Origin: Amycolatopsis mongoliensis
Lineage (GTDB): Bacteria; Actinomycetota; Actinomycetes; Mycobacteriales; Pseudonocardiaceae
DNA: 64,000 nucleotides
NCBI RefSeq assembly: GCF_030285665.1
Contig: NZ_CP127295.1
Location: 2,294,001 to 2,358,000 of the forward strand
Direction: 5' to 3'
Shown here: piece after piece, positions 43,452 through 51,365 of the stretch
Position numbering within the stretch: position 1 is the stretch's first letter
Layout: every line of letters starts with the position of its first letter
Notes under the pieces: generated by a model
The model's database searches: none
The model's input: the letters and a program-made list of their open reading frames with translations, nothing else
What the model was told of the DNA's origin: nothing
Translations under genes and position numbers: made by a program

Positions 43452-44518
43452 CAGGCCTCCCCGATCTTCGTGAGCAGGTCGCCGTAGTCCTTGACCTGGT
43501 TCTTCGGCACCTGCTGGGTCAGCACCGAGGTGATGATGAGCCGCTGCTGGGCGGAGAACTGCGGGTGGCACGTGGTGAGCGTGAGCAGCGCGGCCTGCTG
43601 GGCCTTCGGCAACGTCTCCGCGCCCTTGTACGGGACCGGGTTCACCGCGGTGCCCTGGCTGGGCAGCACGACCTTGCGACCGAAGGTCTCGTCGTACGCG
43701 CCGCCGTCCTCGGCGTTCGGGTCGCGCAGGGTCGAGACGCCCTTGCACTTCGGGTCGGCGCCCTTGCCGCCGGCCCAGTTCTCGATCTCGTCGTCGTAGG
43801 GCAGCACCTTGTAGATGTAGAAGTCGGTCGAGGTTTCGATCACGATCTGGTCACAGGAGGAGAGGTTGTCCAGGTCGTTGAACGGGGCACCCTTGCCGAC
43901 GCGGTGGCCGGCGACGGCGAAGTTGCCGGGCTCGCCGGGCAGCGCCGTGCCCTTGTAGTGGCCGGGGCCGACCTCCAGGGAGGCGTCGTCGGTCCCTTCC
44001 TGGATCGTGAAGTTGTAGTCGACGCCGAACGTCGGGATGTGGATGCGGGCGAACGCCTTGCCGTCGATCAGCTCGGGGTGCAGCGTGCGGTCGTGCGCCC
44101 ACTCGCCGTCGAGCTGGTCGCTCGCCTCCGACTGCTTGCCCGCCGAGAACAGGTCGGTCACGTACAGCTCGTAGACCATGAACAGCAGGACGACCAGGCC
44201 CAGCGTGATGAGGATTTCGCCGGCCGTCCGGATCGCGACGCCGCCCTTGCCCAGCGGCGGCGGGGGCGGCTTCTCCTCGGTCGCGGTGCCGCCCTTGCCG
44301 ACCGGGGCGAACACGACCGTCTCCTCGGCCGAGCCCGGCGGCGGGGCGGGGCTGGTGTAGCGGCGGGGCGGCGGGTCCTGCGGACGCCGGGGCGGCTGCC
44401 CCTGGGGCTGGCGGGGCGGCACCTGGCCGCGCGGGGGCGTGGCGGGGCGGCGCTGGGGAATCGGCCGCTGCCCGGGGTTTCTGCGCCGGTCGTCATCCGG
44501 TCCTTCGCGCGTAGCCAC
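43451..44518 (-). CDS. Class E sortase
   Basis: A 355-residue sortase. A long Pro/Arg/Gln-rich cytoplasmic N-terminus (about 1-95) is followed by one membrane helix (about 100-122, TAGEILITLGLVVLLFMVYEL) and the catalytic domain: ARIHIPTFGVDYNF, His in NFAVAGHRVG, and Cys with Arg in LLTLTTCHPQFSAQQRLI, the TLTTC-P form of class E. Class E enzymes anchor LAxTG-type proteins in high-GC actinobacteria and substitute for housekeeping sortase A. GTG at 44518 has GAGAGGAG upstream. The location next to crgA is conserved. Confidence 0.93.
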   Translation of the reverse strand: MATREGPDDDRRRNPGQRPIPQRRPATPPRGQVPPRQPQGQPPRRPQDPPPRRYTSPAPPPGSAEETVVFAPVGKGGTATEEKPPPPPLGKGGVAIRTAGEILITLGLVVLLFMVYELYVTDLFSAGKQSEASDQLDGEWAHDRTLHPELIDGKAFARIHIPTFGVDYNFTIQEGTDDASLEVGPGHYKGTALPGEPGNFAVAGHRVGKGAPFNDLDNLSSCDQIVIETSTDFYIYKVLPYDDEIENWAGGKGADPKCKGVSTLRDPNAEDGGAYDETFGRKVVLPSQGTAVNPVPYKGAETLPKAQQAALLTLTTCHPQFSAQQRLIITSVLTQQVPKNQVKDYGDLLTKIGEA

Positions 44519-44701
44519 GCAAGCTCCTCTCAAGCCGCGTCGAACACTTGGTGACCCCGACGTCACGGTACGGGAAATCCGACCACTCCCGGCCGCTGCT
44601 TTCCTGCGGTCGTTTACGTTAACGTGTGCACGTGGCGCTGGTTGCGCACCCCGAGCGGGTCATCGCCACCGACCAGCCCGAAGAGCACCGCGAGGAACAC
44701 G

Positions 44702-44968
44702 ATGCCCAAGTCCAAGGTCCGCAAGAAGACGGCTTACACCCCGCCTGCCGACCGGCGCACGCCGGTGAAGGTGCGGGCGGCCGGTCCCACCGGTCTCGCC
44801 TGGAAGATCCCGATGTTCGGGATGATGCTCCTGGGCCTGATCTGGCTGCTGGTGAACTACATCGCCGGGGACAAGATCTCGTGGATGGCCGACCTCGGCA
44901 ACTGGAACTTCGCCGGCGGGTTCGCGCTGATGATCGCGGGTCTCCTGATGACTATGCGCTGGCGCTGA
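44702..44968 (+). CDS. crgA: Cell division protein CrgA
   Basis: An 88-residue membrane protein: N-terminal [12 protein letters not shown] with basic residues, helix 1 (about 33-53, [21 protein letters not shown]), a short loop [12 protein letters not shown] and helix 2 (about 66-85). This is the CrgA signature. In actinomycetes CrgA binds FtsZ/FtsQ/FtsI/CwsA and coordinates septation. It lies as in Mycobacterium between the sortase-pkn region and the ppiA region. Confidence 0.95.
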   Translation: MPKSKVRKKTAYTPPADRRTPVKVRAAGPTGLAWKIPMFGMMLLGLIWLLVNYIAGDKISWMADLGNWNFAGGFALMIAGLLMTMRWR

Positions 44969-45023
44969 TTATTACTCCGAATGGCGGCTTGACGCCGAAT
45001 TACACCGGTGTGACTCATCCCCA

Positions 45024-45458
45024 GTGTGGATAACCCCTGTGGATAACTACCCCACCTCGTGGGCACCGCGGCAGGCCCTTGTGGTATCGGCGTGGGCCGT
45101 CACCGCGCTGCTGCTGGTCGGCGTCGTGGCCGACGCGCTGACCGGCGACCGCGGCGGCCTGGTGCTCTTTGCACTGGCGACGCTGGCCGCCGGCGCGTTC
45201 GCCGCCCACTCGACGCTCGTCCGGCCGAGGCTGGCCGCCGGCACCGAGGGCCTGGTGGCCCGGACGCTGGGCGGCACGCACCGGCTGCCGTGGGCGCAGA
45301 CCCGCACCCGGCTGCGCACCACCCGCCGGCTGGGCCGCGACGGCGTCACGCTCGAGATCGAGCACGACGACCAGCTCTACGTCTTCGGGTGGCTCGACCT
45401 CGGCGAGGACCCCCGCGACGTCCTGGACGTGCTCAGCACGCTGCGCGCGCGCAGCTAG
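45024..45458 (+). CDS. PH-domain membrane protein (DUF2581-like)
   Basis: A 144-residue protein with two membrane helices (about 16-36 and 43-62) and a C-terminal bacterial PH-like domain (about 65-140) with GTEGLVARTLGGTHRLPWAQTRTRLR and LYVFGWLDLGEDPRDVLDVL. It corresponds in position and layout to Rv0010c of M. tuberculosis. The start may be GTG 45024 or GTG 45039. Both lie within two DnaA-box-like 9-mers, which is unusual. The stop overlaps the convergent rhomboid gene. Function unknown. Confidence 0.82.
   Translation: MWITPVDNYPTSWAPRQALVVSAWAVTALLLVGVVADALTGDRGGLVLFALATLAAGAFAAHSTLVRPRLAAGTEGLVARTLGGTHRLPWAQTRTRLRTTRRLGRDGVTLEIEHDDQLYVFGWLDLGEDPRDVLDVLSTLRARS
45025..45046. promoter_or_regulatory. 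Two direct DnaA-box-like sequences
   Basis: TGTGGATAA occurs at 45025-45033 and again at 45038-45046, 13 bp apart. Both equal the reverse complement of the perfect DnaA box TTATCCACA. They overlap the start codons of the PH-domain gene. The origin-proximal location makes DnaA binding plausible; no binding is shown. Confidence 0.6.
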
Positions 45459-46417
45459 CCGCAGGTGTAGTACAGGCCCTGGCGGTACTGGACGAACTGG
45501 CAGGTCTCGGCCGGGAACTGCGAGCCGCGGTAGAACATCAGGCCGATGATCGCGACGGCGATGATCGCGATGCCGATCGCCTGCCAGCGCGCTTGGTCGG
45601 CTTGCGGGGCGTAGAGCAGCGCGACGGTGACCAGCGCCCCGGTCACCAGGCCGCCGGCGTGCGCCCAGATCGAGATGCCCGGGATGCCGAAGGTGATGAA
45701 GGCGTTCAGCGCGAGCGTGATGATCAGGCCGGTGGGGTTCAGGCGCAGCTTCAGCACCGTGACCGCGTAGGCGCCCATCAGGCCGAACAGCGCTCCGGAC
45801 GCGCCGACCGTGCCGGGGAACCCGCCGGGGTCGCCGAACAGCAGCACCGCCGCCGAGGCGCCGAGCATGGAGACGAAGTACAGCGCGAGGTAGCGGCCGC
45901 GGCCGCAGACCTGTTCCAGCGACCGGCCCATCATCCACAGCGAGAACATGTTGACCGCGATGTGGATCGGCCCGTAGTGCAGGAACCCGCTGGTCAGGAC
46001 GCGCCACCACTCGCTGTGGCCGAGGGTCGCGTCGCCGTAGAGGGCGCCGTGCTGGAAGAGCGTCGACAGGTCGTTGTCGTTGAGGCTGCCCGCCTGGACG
46101 GCCGTGACGAGGAAGACCAGGACGTTGACCGCGAGGATGGCCTGGGTGACGAGCACCGACTGGGACAGCCGCGCGCCGAAGACGGTGCGCTGGCCGAACC
46201 CGGCCTCCTGGTAGCCGCGGTGCTGCCGGCGCTGCTGCTGGGTTCCGCTGTGCACGCAGTCGGTGCACTGGAAGCCGACGGGGGCCTCGCGGAGGCAATC
46301 AGGGCACGCCGGACGCCCGCACCGGGAACAGCTCAGCCCGGTCGGGCGGTTCGGGTGCCACCAGCACCCGGGGAGCGCGGCTTGCGGTTCGGCGGTGGGA
46401 TTCGGCGGTTGGTTCAC
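45455..46417 (-). CDS. Rhomboid-family intramembrane serine protease with N-terminal zinc-finger
   Basis: A 320-residue protein. The cytoplasmic N-terminus (about 15-60) has a B-box-like zinc site (CWWHPNRPTGLSCSRCGRPACPDC and CTDC). The six-helix rhomboid domain follows, with HYGPIHIAVNMFSLWMMG, catalytic Ser in GTVGASGALFGLMGAYA and His in WAHAGGLVTG. It cleaves membrane helices of unknown substrates. A C-terminal TCQFVQYRQGLYYTCG may form a disulfide outside. GTG start. Convergent with the PH-domain gene, downstream of ppiA on the same strand. Confidence 0.93.
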   Translation of the reverse strand: MNQPPNPTAEPQAALPGCWWHPNRPTGLSCSRCGRPACPDCLREAPVGFQCTDCVHSGTQQQRRQHRGYQEAGFGQRTVFGARLSQSVLVTQAILAVNVLVFLVTAVQAGSLNDNDLSTLFQHGALYGDATLGHSEWWRVLTSGFLHYGPIHIAVNMFSLWMMGRSLEQVCGRGRYLALYFVSMLGASAAVLLFGDPGGFPGTVGASGALFGLMGAYAVTVLKLRLNPTGLIITLALNAFITFGIPGISIWAHAGGLVTGALVTVALLYAPQADQARWQAIGIAIIAVAIIGLMFYRGSQFPAETCQFVQYRQGLYYTCG

Positions 46418-46448
46418 GATGGAACCAACCTACCGAAACCTGACCGGC

Positions 46449-46973
46449 TCAGCCCTCGTGGTCGATCGTGACCTTCTCGATGACGACGTCGGTCAGCGGG
46501 CGGTCCGCCGGCCCCGTCGAGGTGCGAGCGATCGCGTCGACGACGTTGCGCGACTCCTGGTCGGCCACCTCACCGAAGATCGTGTGCCGGAAGTTCAGGT
46601 GGGTGGTCGGCGCGACGGTGATGAAGAACTGCGAGCCGTTCGTGCCGGGCCCGGCGTTGGCCATGGCCAGCAGGTACGGCTTGCTGAACTGCAGCTCGGG
46701 GTGGAACTCGTCGCCGAACTTGTAGCCGGGGCCGCCGCGGCCGGTGCCGGTCGGGTCGCCGCCCTGCAGCATGAAGCCGTCGATGACCCGGTGGAAGATC
46801 GAACCGTCGTAGAAGGGGCCGGAGTTCGTGCCCGCCGCGTTCGGCTGGGTGTACTCCTTGGTGCCCTCCGCCAGCCCGACGAAGTTCGCGACCGTCTTCG
46901 GCGCGTGGTCGGGGAGCAGGTTCAGGTTGATGTCACCCTGGTTGGTGTGCAGCGTAGCTTTCACGAGTCTCAT
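46449..46973 (-). CDS. ppiA: Cyclophilin-type peptidyl-prolyl cis-trans isomerase
   Basis: A 174-residue cytoplasmic cyclophilin: ATLHTNQGDINLNLLPDHAPKTVANFVGLA, catalytic Arg in IFHRVIDGFMLQGGDPTGTGRGG, AMANAGPGTNGSQFFIT and HTIFGEV. It speeds proline isomerisation in folding. The location next to the CwsA-like gene and tRNA-Ala is as in Mycobacterium (ppiA/Rv0009). Start ATG 46973 or GTG 46964; neither has a good Shine-Dalgarno. Confidence 0.94.
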   Translation of the reverse strand: MRLVKATLHTNQGDINLNLLPDHAPKTVANFVGLAEGTKEYTQPNAAGTNSGPFYDGSIFHRVIDGFMLQGGDPTGTGRGGPGYKFGDEFHPELQFSKPYLLAMANAGPGTNGSQFFITVAPTTHLNFRHTIFGEVADQESRNVVDAIARTSTGPADRPLTDVVIEKVTIDHEG

Positions 46974-47062
46974 CGTGCCATCAGCAGCGGGGCGCGGCGA
47001 AAAGGGGCACGATAGGTTACGGGTAACAGAGCAGTGTCAAAACGAATGATGAGGTGAAGTCC

Positions 47063-47599
47063 ATGTCCCGGGCGACAGCCCAGGCCGCCGAGACCGCCGA
47101 CAAACTCGTCTCCGAGGGCGTCAAGCACGGCCGGCGCGCGCAGAAGCAGCTCGCGAAGAAGACCGAGCTCACCCGCAAGGAGCTCAAGAAGAGCTCGAAG
47201 GCCGCTCGCCAGGAGGCCCTCTCCCGGCTTTCCGAGCTGCGCAAGCCGGGCCGCAAGGCGAAGAAGGCCGCCATCAAGGCCGCGAAGGCGGCCGGCGAGT
47301 CCAAGCGCCGCGGCAAGAAGGACTTCAAGGCGGCGAAGAAGGACTTCTACGCCGCTGTGGTCGAGGCGAAGGCCGCCGCCAAGGGCACGCGCAGCCGTCG
47401 CAAGTGGCCGTGGCTGCTCGGCCTGGTCGTGGTCGGCGCCGGTGCCGCCTACGTGCTCCGTTCGAAGCAGGAGCCGCCGGTCGCGCCCGCGCCGCCGAAG
47501 GCCACCCCGCCTGCGCCGAAGCCCGCCGAAGCGGCGAAGCCGAGCCCGCAGGCGAACGGCAAGGCGCCGTCCCCGGCGCCCGCCGAGAAGAAGAACTGA
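47063..47599 (+). CDS. CwsA-like membrane protein with Lys/Ala-rich cytoplasmic domain
   Basis: A 178-residue bitopic protein. A Lys/Arg/Ala-rich, probably coiled-coil or histone-tail-like cytoplasmic part (about 15-115) is followed by one membrane helix (about 118-136, WPWLLGLVVVGAGAAYVL) and a Pro/Ala-rich tail. Topology and position beside ppiA resemble CwsA (Rv0008c), a partner of CrgA and Wag31 in polar growth, but sequence similarity is weak. The charge could also suit binding to nucleic acid or anionic lipid. ATG with GAGG eight bases upstream. Confidence 0.7.
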   Translation: MSRATAQAAETADKLVSEGVKHGRRAQKQLAKKTELTRKELKKSSKAARQEALSRLSELRKPGRKAKKAAIKAAKAAGESKRRGKKDFKAAKKDFYAAVVEAKAAAKGTRSRRKWPWLLGLVVVGAGAAYVLRSKQEPPVAPAPPKATPPAPKPAEAAKPSPQANGKAPSPAPAEKKN

Positions 47600-47608
47600 G
47601 CCGCACAC

Positions 47609-47646
47609 GAAGAGGCCCCTCGGGCGTGCACCCGGGGGGCCTCTTC
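47609..47646. terminator. Bidirectional terminator
   Basis: GAAGAGGCCCCTCGGG pairs with CCCGGGGGGCCTCTTC (one T/G wobble, 4-base loop) between the CwsA-like gene and the convergent DUF6918-like gene. Confidence 0.8.
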
Positions 47647-47665
47647 AGTGGTGCCTGGAGTCCGA

Positions 47666-48118
47666 TCAGACGGCAGCGGCGTGCTTGTCGATCAGCTGGC
47701 CGAGGCGGGGCAGCGCCTCCTCGACGTTCTTCTTGCCGTTCGGGCGCAGCTTCGAGTAGACCTTCTTGATGCTGTCGCGGCTGCTGCGCTCCGCGCGGGA
47801 GTCGGTGACGCTCAGCAGCGCGTCGGAAGCCTCGTCCGAGCGACTGGTCAGGTAGGCACCGAAGTCGTTGCCACCCTTGGCGCGGTAGTCGCCGTAGAAC
47901 GGCTCGAGCGCGCTGGCGAAGTCCGGCAGCAGCGTGTCGACGGCCGAGGGGATGATGCCCGGCTTGATCTTCTTGACCGCGGCGAAGCCGGTCTTGACGA
48001 CGGCACCCGAGACGCCGCCCTTGTCGGAGACCTCGGCGTCGACGAGGGTCTCGAAGTCGGTCACGACAGCCGGGCGACGGCTGGAGTCGAGCAGGATTTC
48101 CTTGAGGGTGTCAGCCAC
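47666..48118 (-). CDS. Conserved actinobacterial helical protein (possibly DUF6918)
   Basis: A 150-residue, mostly alpha-helical soluble protein: TLKEILLDSSRRPAVVTDFETLVDAEVSDKGGVSGAVVK, then PSAVDTLLPDFASALEPFYGDY and a C-terminal KKVYSKLRPNGKKNVEEALPRLGQLIDKHA. I believe this is the DUF6918 family, found widely in mycolata and relatives. No function is known. GTG start. It stands alone between two terminator- or gap-bounded regions. Confidence 0.75.
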   Translation of the reverse strand: MADTLKEILLDSSRRPAVVTDFETLVDAEVSDKGGVSGAVVKTGFAAVKKIKPGIIPSAVDTLLPDFASALEPFYGDYRAKGGNDFGAYLTSRSDEASDALLSVTDSRAERSSRDSIKKVYSKLRPNGKKNVEEALPRLGQLIDKHAAAV

Positions 48119-48266
48119 GATCTAGTCCTTTGTCGTTGCAGATTTTGTGCCCGGCCCCCGGGGGTGGGGATCCCCCGATGGCTGCGGTGCGCGAGTCCAC
48201 GAAGCCTGCGCGTGACGCACAGGGTAATACAAGATCAACATCACTCACCCGTGTGGAGGCCGCTAC

Positions 48267-48800
48267 CTAGAGCTTCAGGGCAGCGATAGCCTTCTTCACC
48301 ACTGTGCGTGCCTTCACGCTCTGCTTCTGGTTGGTGGTCGCGATGACCGCCGCGGGCCCTTTCGCGACAGCGTAAACGGCGCCGTCGTCGGTCGACTCGT
48401 AGCCGCCCTTCCAGCCCGCCGGGTCGCTCGCCGGGTTGGACGAGTCGACCGGCGCCACCTTGTTGACCAGGGCGGTCGCCGTCTTCGCGTCCCCGACGTA
48501 CACCCGGACGGTGAGCTGGATCTTCCCGTCCGGGCGGTAGAAGAAGCACGCCGGGTGCGGCTTGTCCGCCGACACGCGCACCTTCGACACGTGCTGGCCG
48601 TTCGAGTCGGCCACGAATTCACTGTCGAGGTACGGGCAGTCCTCGGTCGCGGCCGGCTGGGGATCCGGCGGCAGCTCCGAGCCCGCGGCCGCGCCGGTGG
48701 ACGCCGACGGCGGACTGGGGGTCGCGGTGCCGGACACGATGGAGGGGCCGCAGCCGGCCAGCAGCACCACAGCGGGCGCGAGAAGTACGAGTCGTCGCAT
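48267..48800 (-). CDS. Lipoprotein, DUF2020-like
   Basis: A 177-residue lipoprotein: signal peptide with lipobox VLLAGC (Cys17), a Pro/Ser/Ala-rich linker (about 20-50), and an alpha/beta domain with TEDCPYLDSEFVADSNGQHVSKVRVS, PACFFYRPDGKIQLTVRVYVG and AVAKGPAAVIATTNQKQSVKARTVV. The CPYL...ACFFYRPDG pattern resembles the DUF2020 domain of actinobacterial lipoproteins. Anchored outside the membrane; function unknown. Confidence 0.75.
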   Translation of the reverse strand: MRRLVLLAPAVVLLAGCGPSIVSGTATPSPPSASTGAAAGSELPPDPQPAATEDCPYLDSEFVADSNGQHVSKVRVSADKPHPACFFYRPDGKIQLTVRVYVGDAKTATALVNKVAPVDSSNPASDPAGWKGGYESTDDGAVYAVAKGPAAVIATTNQKQSVKARTVVKKAIAALKL

Positions 48801-48882
48801 AGCGCGCACAGTCAACCATGAAGCGTGTGTGAAAACTGCTGGCTGAACTCGCCGTGACGGCCGGGCGTGCAACGATGGCGTC

Positions 48883-49491
48883 GTGCTTACCCCCGAGCAG
48901 TACCTCGGCGCGGTGGCCGAGCGCATCCAGCGTTCCGGTGGCCAGTTGAACACCGTGCAGATCGGGCCCGCGGTCTGCCCCGTCGGGCTGTTCGCCGAGT
49001 CGGTGCTGATGTCGACGATGAACTACTGCGTCATAGCCGCGGCGGTCCCCGAGGTCACGGCCGCCGCGCTGTACGACTTCACCGGCCGCGCCACGCAGCA
49101 CGCCCGCGCGAACCTGGTCGGCACCATGGGCTGGACAGCGTCGTCGGTCGTCATCGCCGGGCTCGTGGGCCAGCGCGTGTACCCGGACGCCGCGCAGGCC
49201 GCGTCGGCGAAGTCGGGCAACCAGGTCGGCGGCGAGACGCGGATGGTCGCCGTGGACCTCACGGCCGGGCAGACGTACGCGTTCACCGGCGGGAAGATGT
49301 GGGGCGCCGCGATGCACGGCGCGATCCGGGCCAAGCTGACGTTCTGCTTCCCGCAGCCCGCCGAGGTGTACCAGCAGGTGCAGTGGCAGCAGGCGCAGCA
49401 ACCGCAGGTCCCGCCCCCGCCGTACGCCGGGCCGGCCGGTCCGCAGCCGCCCGTCTACCCGCCGCCGGGGCACCCGCCGTACGGTTACTGA
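48883..49491 (+). CDS. Hypothetical protein with Pro-rich tail
   Basis: A 202-residue protein I do not recognise. Residues about 1-160 form an alpha/beta domain without signal peptide (TPEQYLGAVAERIQRSGGQLNTV, MNYCVIAAAVPEVTAAALYDFT, MVAVDLTAGQTYAFTGGKMWG). The last 40 residues are Gln/Pro/Tyr-rich (QQPQVPPPPYAGPAG). The low-complexity tail suggests interaction with membranes or partner proteins. It ends 1 bp before the ATG of the PNPOx-like gene, so the two are co-transcribed. Confidence 0.7.
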   Translation: MLTPEQYLGAVAERIQRSGGQLNTVQIGPAVCPVGLFAESVLMSTMNYCVIAAAVPEVTAAALYDFTGRATQHARANLVGTMGWTASSVVIAGLVGQRVYPDAAQAASAKSGNQVGGETRMVAVDLTAGQTYAFTGGKMWGAAMHGAIRAKLTFCFPQPAEVYQQVQWQQAQQPQVPPPPYAGPAGPQPPVYPPPGHPPYGY

Positions 49492-49492
49492 C

Positions 49493-50131
49493 ATGGTGGA
49501 GTTGCGTGGCTGGCCGTCGTTCCCCGAAGAACTTCCCGTGTTCACACCGGAAACGGCGGCCGAGGACCCGCGGACGCTCTTCGTCGAGTGGCTGACCGAA
49601 GCCGGTGAGCACGTGCTGGCACCGCACGCCGTCACACTGTCCACAGTGGACGCCGACGGCGCACCGGATGCGCGGGTGGTGATCCTCAAGGACGTCGGCC
49701 CGGCCGGCTGGGCGGTCGCGACCAGCTCGGAAAGCCCGAAGGGGCTGCAGCTGCGCAAGGATCCCCGTGCGGCGCTGACCTTCTTCTGGCCCGGGCGCGG
49801 CCGCCAGGTCCGGCTGCGCGGGCCGGTCTCCCCCGCGGCGGCAGAAGTGTCCGCGGCGGACTTCCTGGCCCGGCCGCCGGCGTCGCGCGTCGAGGCGTTC
49901 ATCGGGCACCAGTCACAGGTGCTGCACGACCCCGCGGACCTCGACGCGGCCGCCGCGGAAGCGGAGCGCTGGGTCTCGGAAAACCCGGAGACAGCACCGG
50001 AGACGTGGACGCGCTACCTCGTCGACCCGGACGAAGTCGAGTTCTGGCAGGCGAGCCACGATCGCAGGCACGTCCGGCTGCGGTACCGGAAGACCGGCGG
50101 CAGCTGGGTCAGCGAGCGCCTCTGGCCTTGA
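49493..50131 (+). CDS. Pyridoxamine/pyridoxine 5'-phosphate oxidase-family flavoprotein
   Basis: A 212-residue PNPOx-fold protein. LSTVDADGAPDARVVILKDVGPAGWAVATSSESPKGLQLRKDP is the FMN-binding half, FFWPGRGRQVRLRGPV the dimer half, and the C-terminal VEFWQASHDRRHVRLRYRKTGGSW is characteristic of PdxH-type enzymes. It could oxidise PNP/PMP to PLP. Its N-terminus differs from canonical PdxH, so a related flavoenzyme acting on another substrate is possible. It follows the hypothetical gene by 1 bp. Confidence 0.82.
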   Translation: MVELRGWPSFPEELPVFTPETAAEDPRTLFVEWLTEAGEHVLAPHAVTLSTVDADGAPDARVVILKDVGPAGWAVATSSESPKGLQLRKDPRAALTFFWPGRGRQVRLRGPVSPAAAEVSAADFLARPPASRVEAFIGHQSQVLHDPADLDAAAAEAERWVSENPETAPETWTRYLVDPDEVEFWQASHDRRHVRLRYRKTGGSWVSERLWP

Positions 50132-50182
50132 CGGTCCGGGCGCGGCGGCGTAGGCAGGAAATCCGACAAATCGGAGGCCCGC

Positions 50183-51322
50183 ATGCGCCGAACCGTCGTC
50201 CTCACCGCCACCGCCGCACTGATGGCCGGCTTGCTGTCCGGTGCCTCGGCCGGGGAAGTCCCGCCGTCGCGGCACCCCGCCGTGTTCGAGACGGTGTTCG
50301 CGTCGCCGCTCGGTCTCGAAGGCCTGACCACCGACAGCCGCGGCAACCTCTTCACACCGGCCCGCGGCGCCGATCCCTGCCCGGTCTACCGCGTCGCGGC
50401 CACCGGCGGCCCGGCCGCGGTCGTCGGGACGATCCCGGCGCCGTGCACCCCCGCCGGCCTGGCGTTCGACCGCGGTGGCCGGCTGTACGTCGCGAACGCC
50501 GACACCGTGGTGTCCTTCGTGCCGGACGCGGCGAACCCACCGGCGGCGACGGTGTTCGCGAGCGGCGTCCCGGGCGCGAACGGCCTGGCGTTCGACCGGT
50601 CCGGCGCGCTCTGGATCTCCGACGGTGTTACCGGCCAGGGTCGCGTGTGGCGCGCGGGCGCGGACGGCGTCGCGGCGGAGATGTTCCGCGTGCAGCCGCT
50701 GGTCAGTGACGTGAACGTGGTCAACGGCGTCGGCGGGGTCGGCCGGGACGTGCGTGGCCTGCCGCCCGGCGCGGTCACGATCACGCCGAACGGCCGCGCC
50801 GCGGCGGACACCGCGGGCTCGCAGCACATCGTCGCGAACGGCCTGGCGTTCACCGCGGACGGCACGCTGCTGGTGGCCGACACGGCGCGAGGCGCGCTCT
50901 GGCGGGCGCCGATGGACCGCGCAGGCCGCCCACGCGCCGCGACCGGCTGCGACGTCACGTTCCCGGCGAACACGCTCTGCCTGGACGACCTCGAGGTGCA
51001 GCACCCGTACCTCGAAGGCGCCGACGGGATCGTCCTCGACCGCGCGGGCACCGTCTGGACGGCGGCGAACGAGCGCAACGCCATCGTGCTGGCCCGGCGC
51101 GACGGCCGCGTCGTCGAGTACTTCCGCAACCCGGCCGACGCGACGTCGAAGCTGCGCAACGGCGGGCCGCTGGAGTTCCCGACCAGCCCGGTGCTGCTCC
51201 CGGACGGCCGCCTGTGCGTCACGAACTCCGACGGCAGCCGCCGCGACAACGCGCCGAACACGGCCGGAGAAGCGAACCCCGCGGGTCCGGTGCGGGCGAA
51301 GATCTCCTGCGTCAAGCCCTGA
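50183..51322 (+). CDS. Secreted SMP-30/gluconolactonase-like beta-propeller protein
   Basis: A 379-residue exported protein. The signal peptide is about 1-23 (MAGLLSGASA). Repeated propeller blades are marked by LEGLTTDSRGNLFTP, PAGLAFDRGGRLYVAN, NGLAFDRSGALWISDG, NGLAFTADGTLLVADTARGALWRA and DGIVLDRAGTVWTAANERNAI. The D-G-L-W/Y pattern with conserved Asn/Asp suits a metal-dependent SMP-30-like lactonase, but activity is unproven. The start has GGAGG. It precedes the secreted hydrolase gene by 43 bp on the same strand. Confidence 0.82.
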   Translation: MRRTVVLTATAALMAGLLSGASAGEVPPSRHPAVFETVFASPLGLEGLTTDSRGNLFTPARGADPCPVYRVAATGGPAAVVGTIPAPCTPAGLAFDRGGRLYVANADTVVSFVPDAANPPAATVFASGVPGANGLAFDRSGALWISDGVTGQGRVWRAGADGVAAEMFRVQPLVSDVNVVNGVGGVGRDVRGLPPGAVTITPNGRAAADTAGSQHIVANGLAFTADGTLLVADTARGALWRAPMDRAGRPRAATGCDVTFPANTLCLDDLEVQHPYLEGADGIVLDRAGTVWTAANERNAIVLARRDGRVVEYFRNPADATSKLRNGGPLEFPTSPVLLPDGRLCVTNSDGSRRDNAPNTAGEANPAGPVRAKISCVKP

Positions 51323-51365
51323 TCGGGGGTAGACCGCGCGCGGGCGGCTGTGCGCATGATGGATC

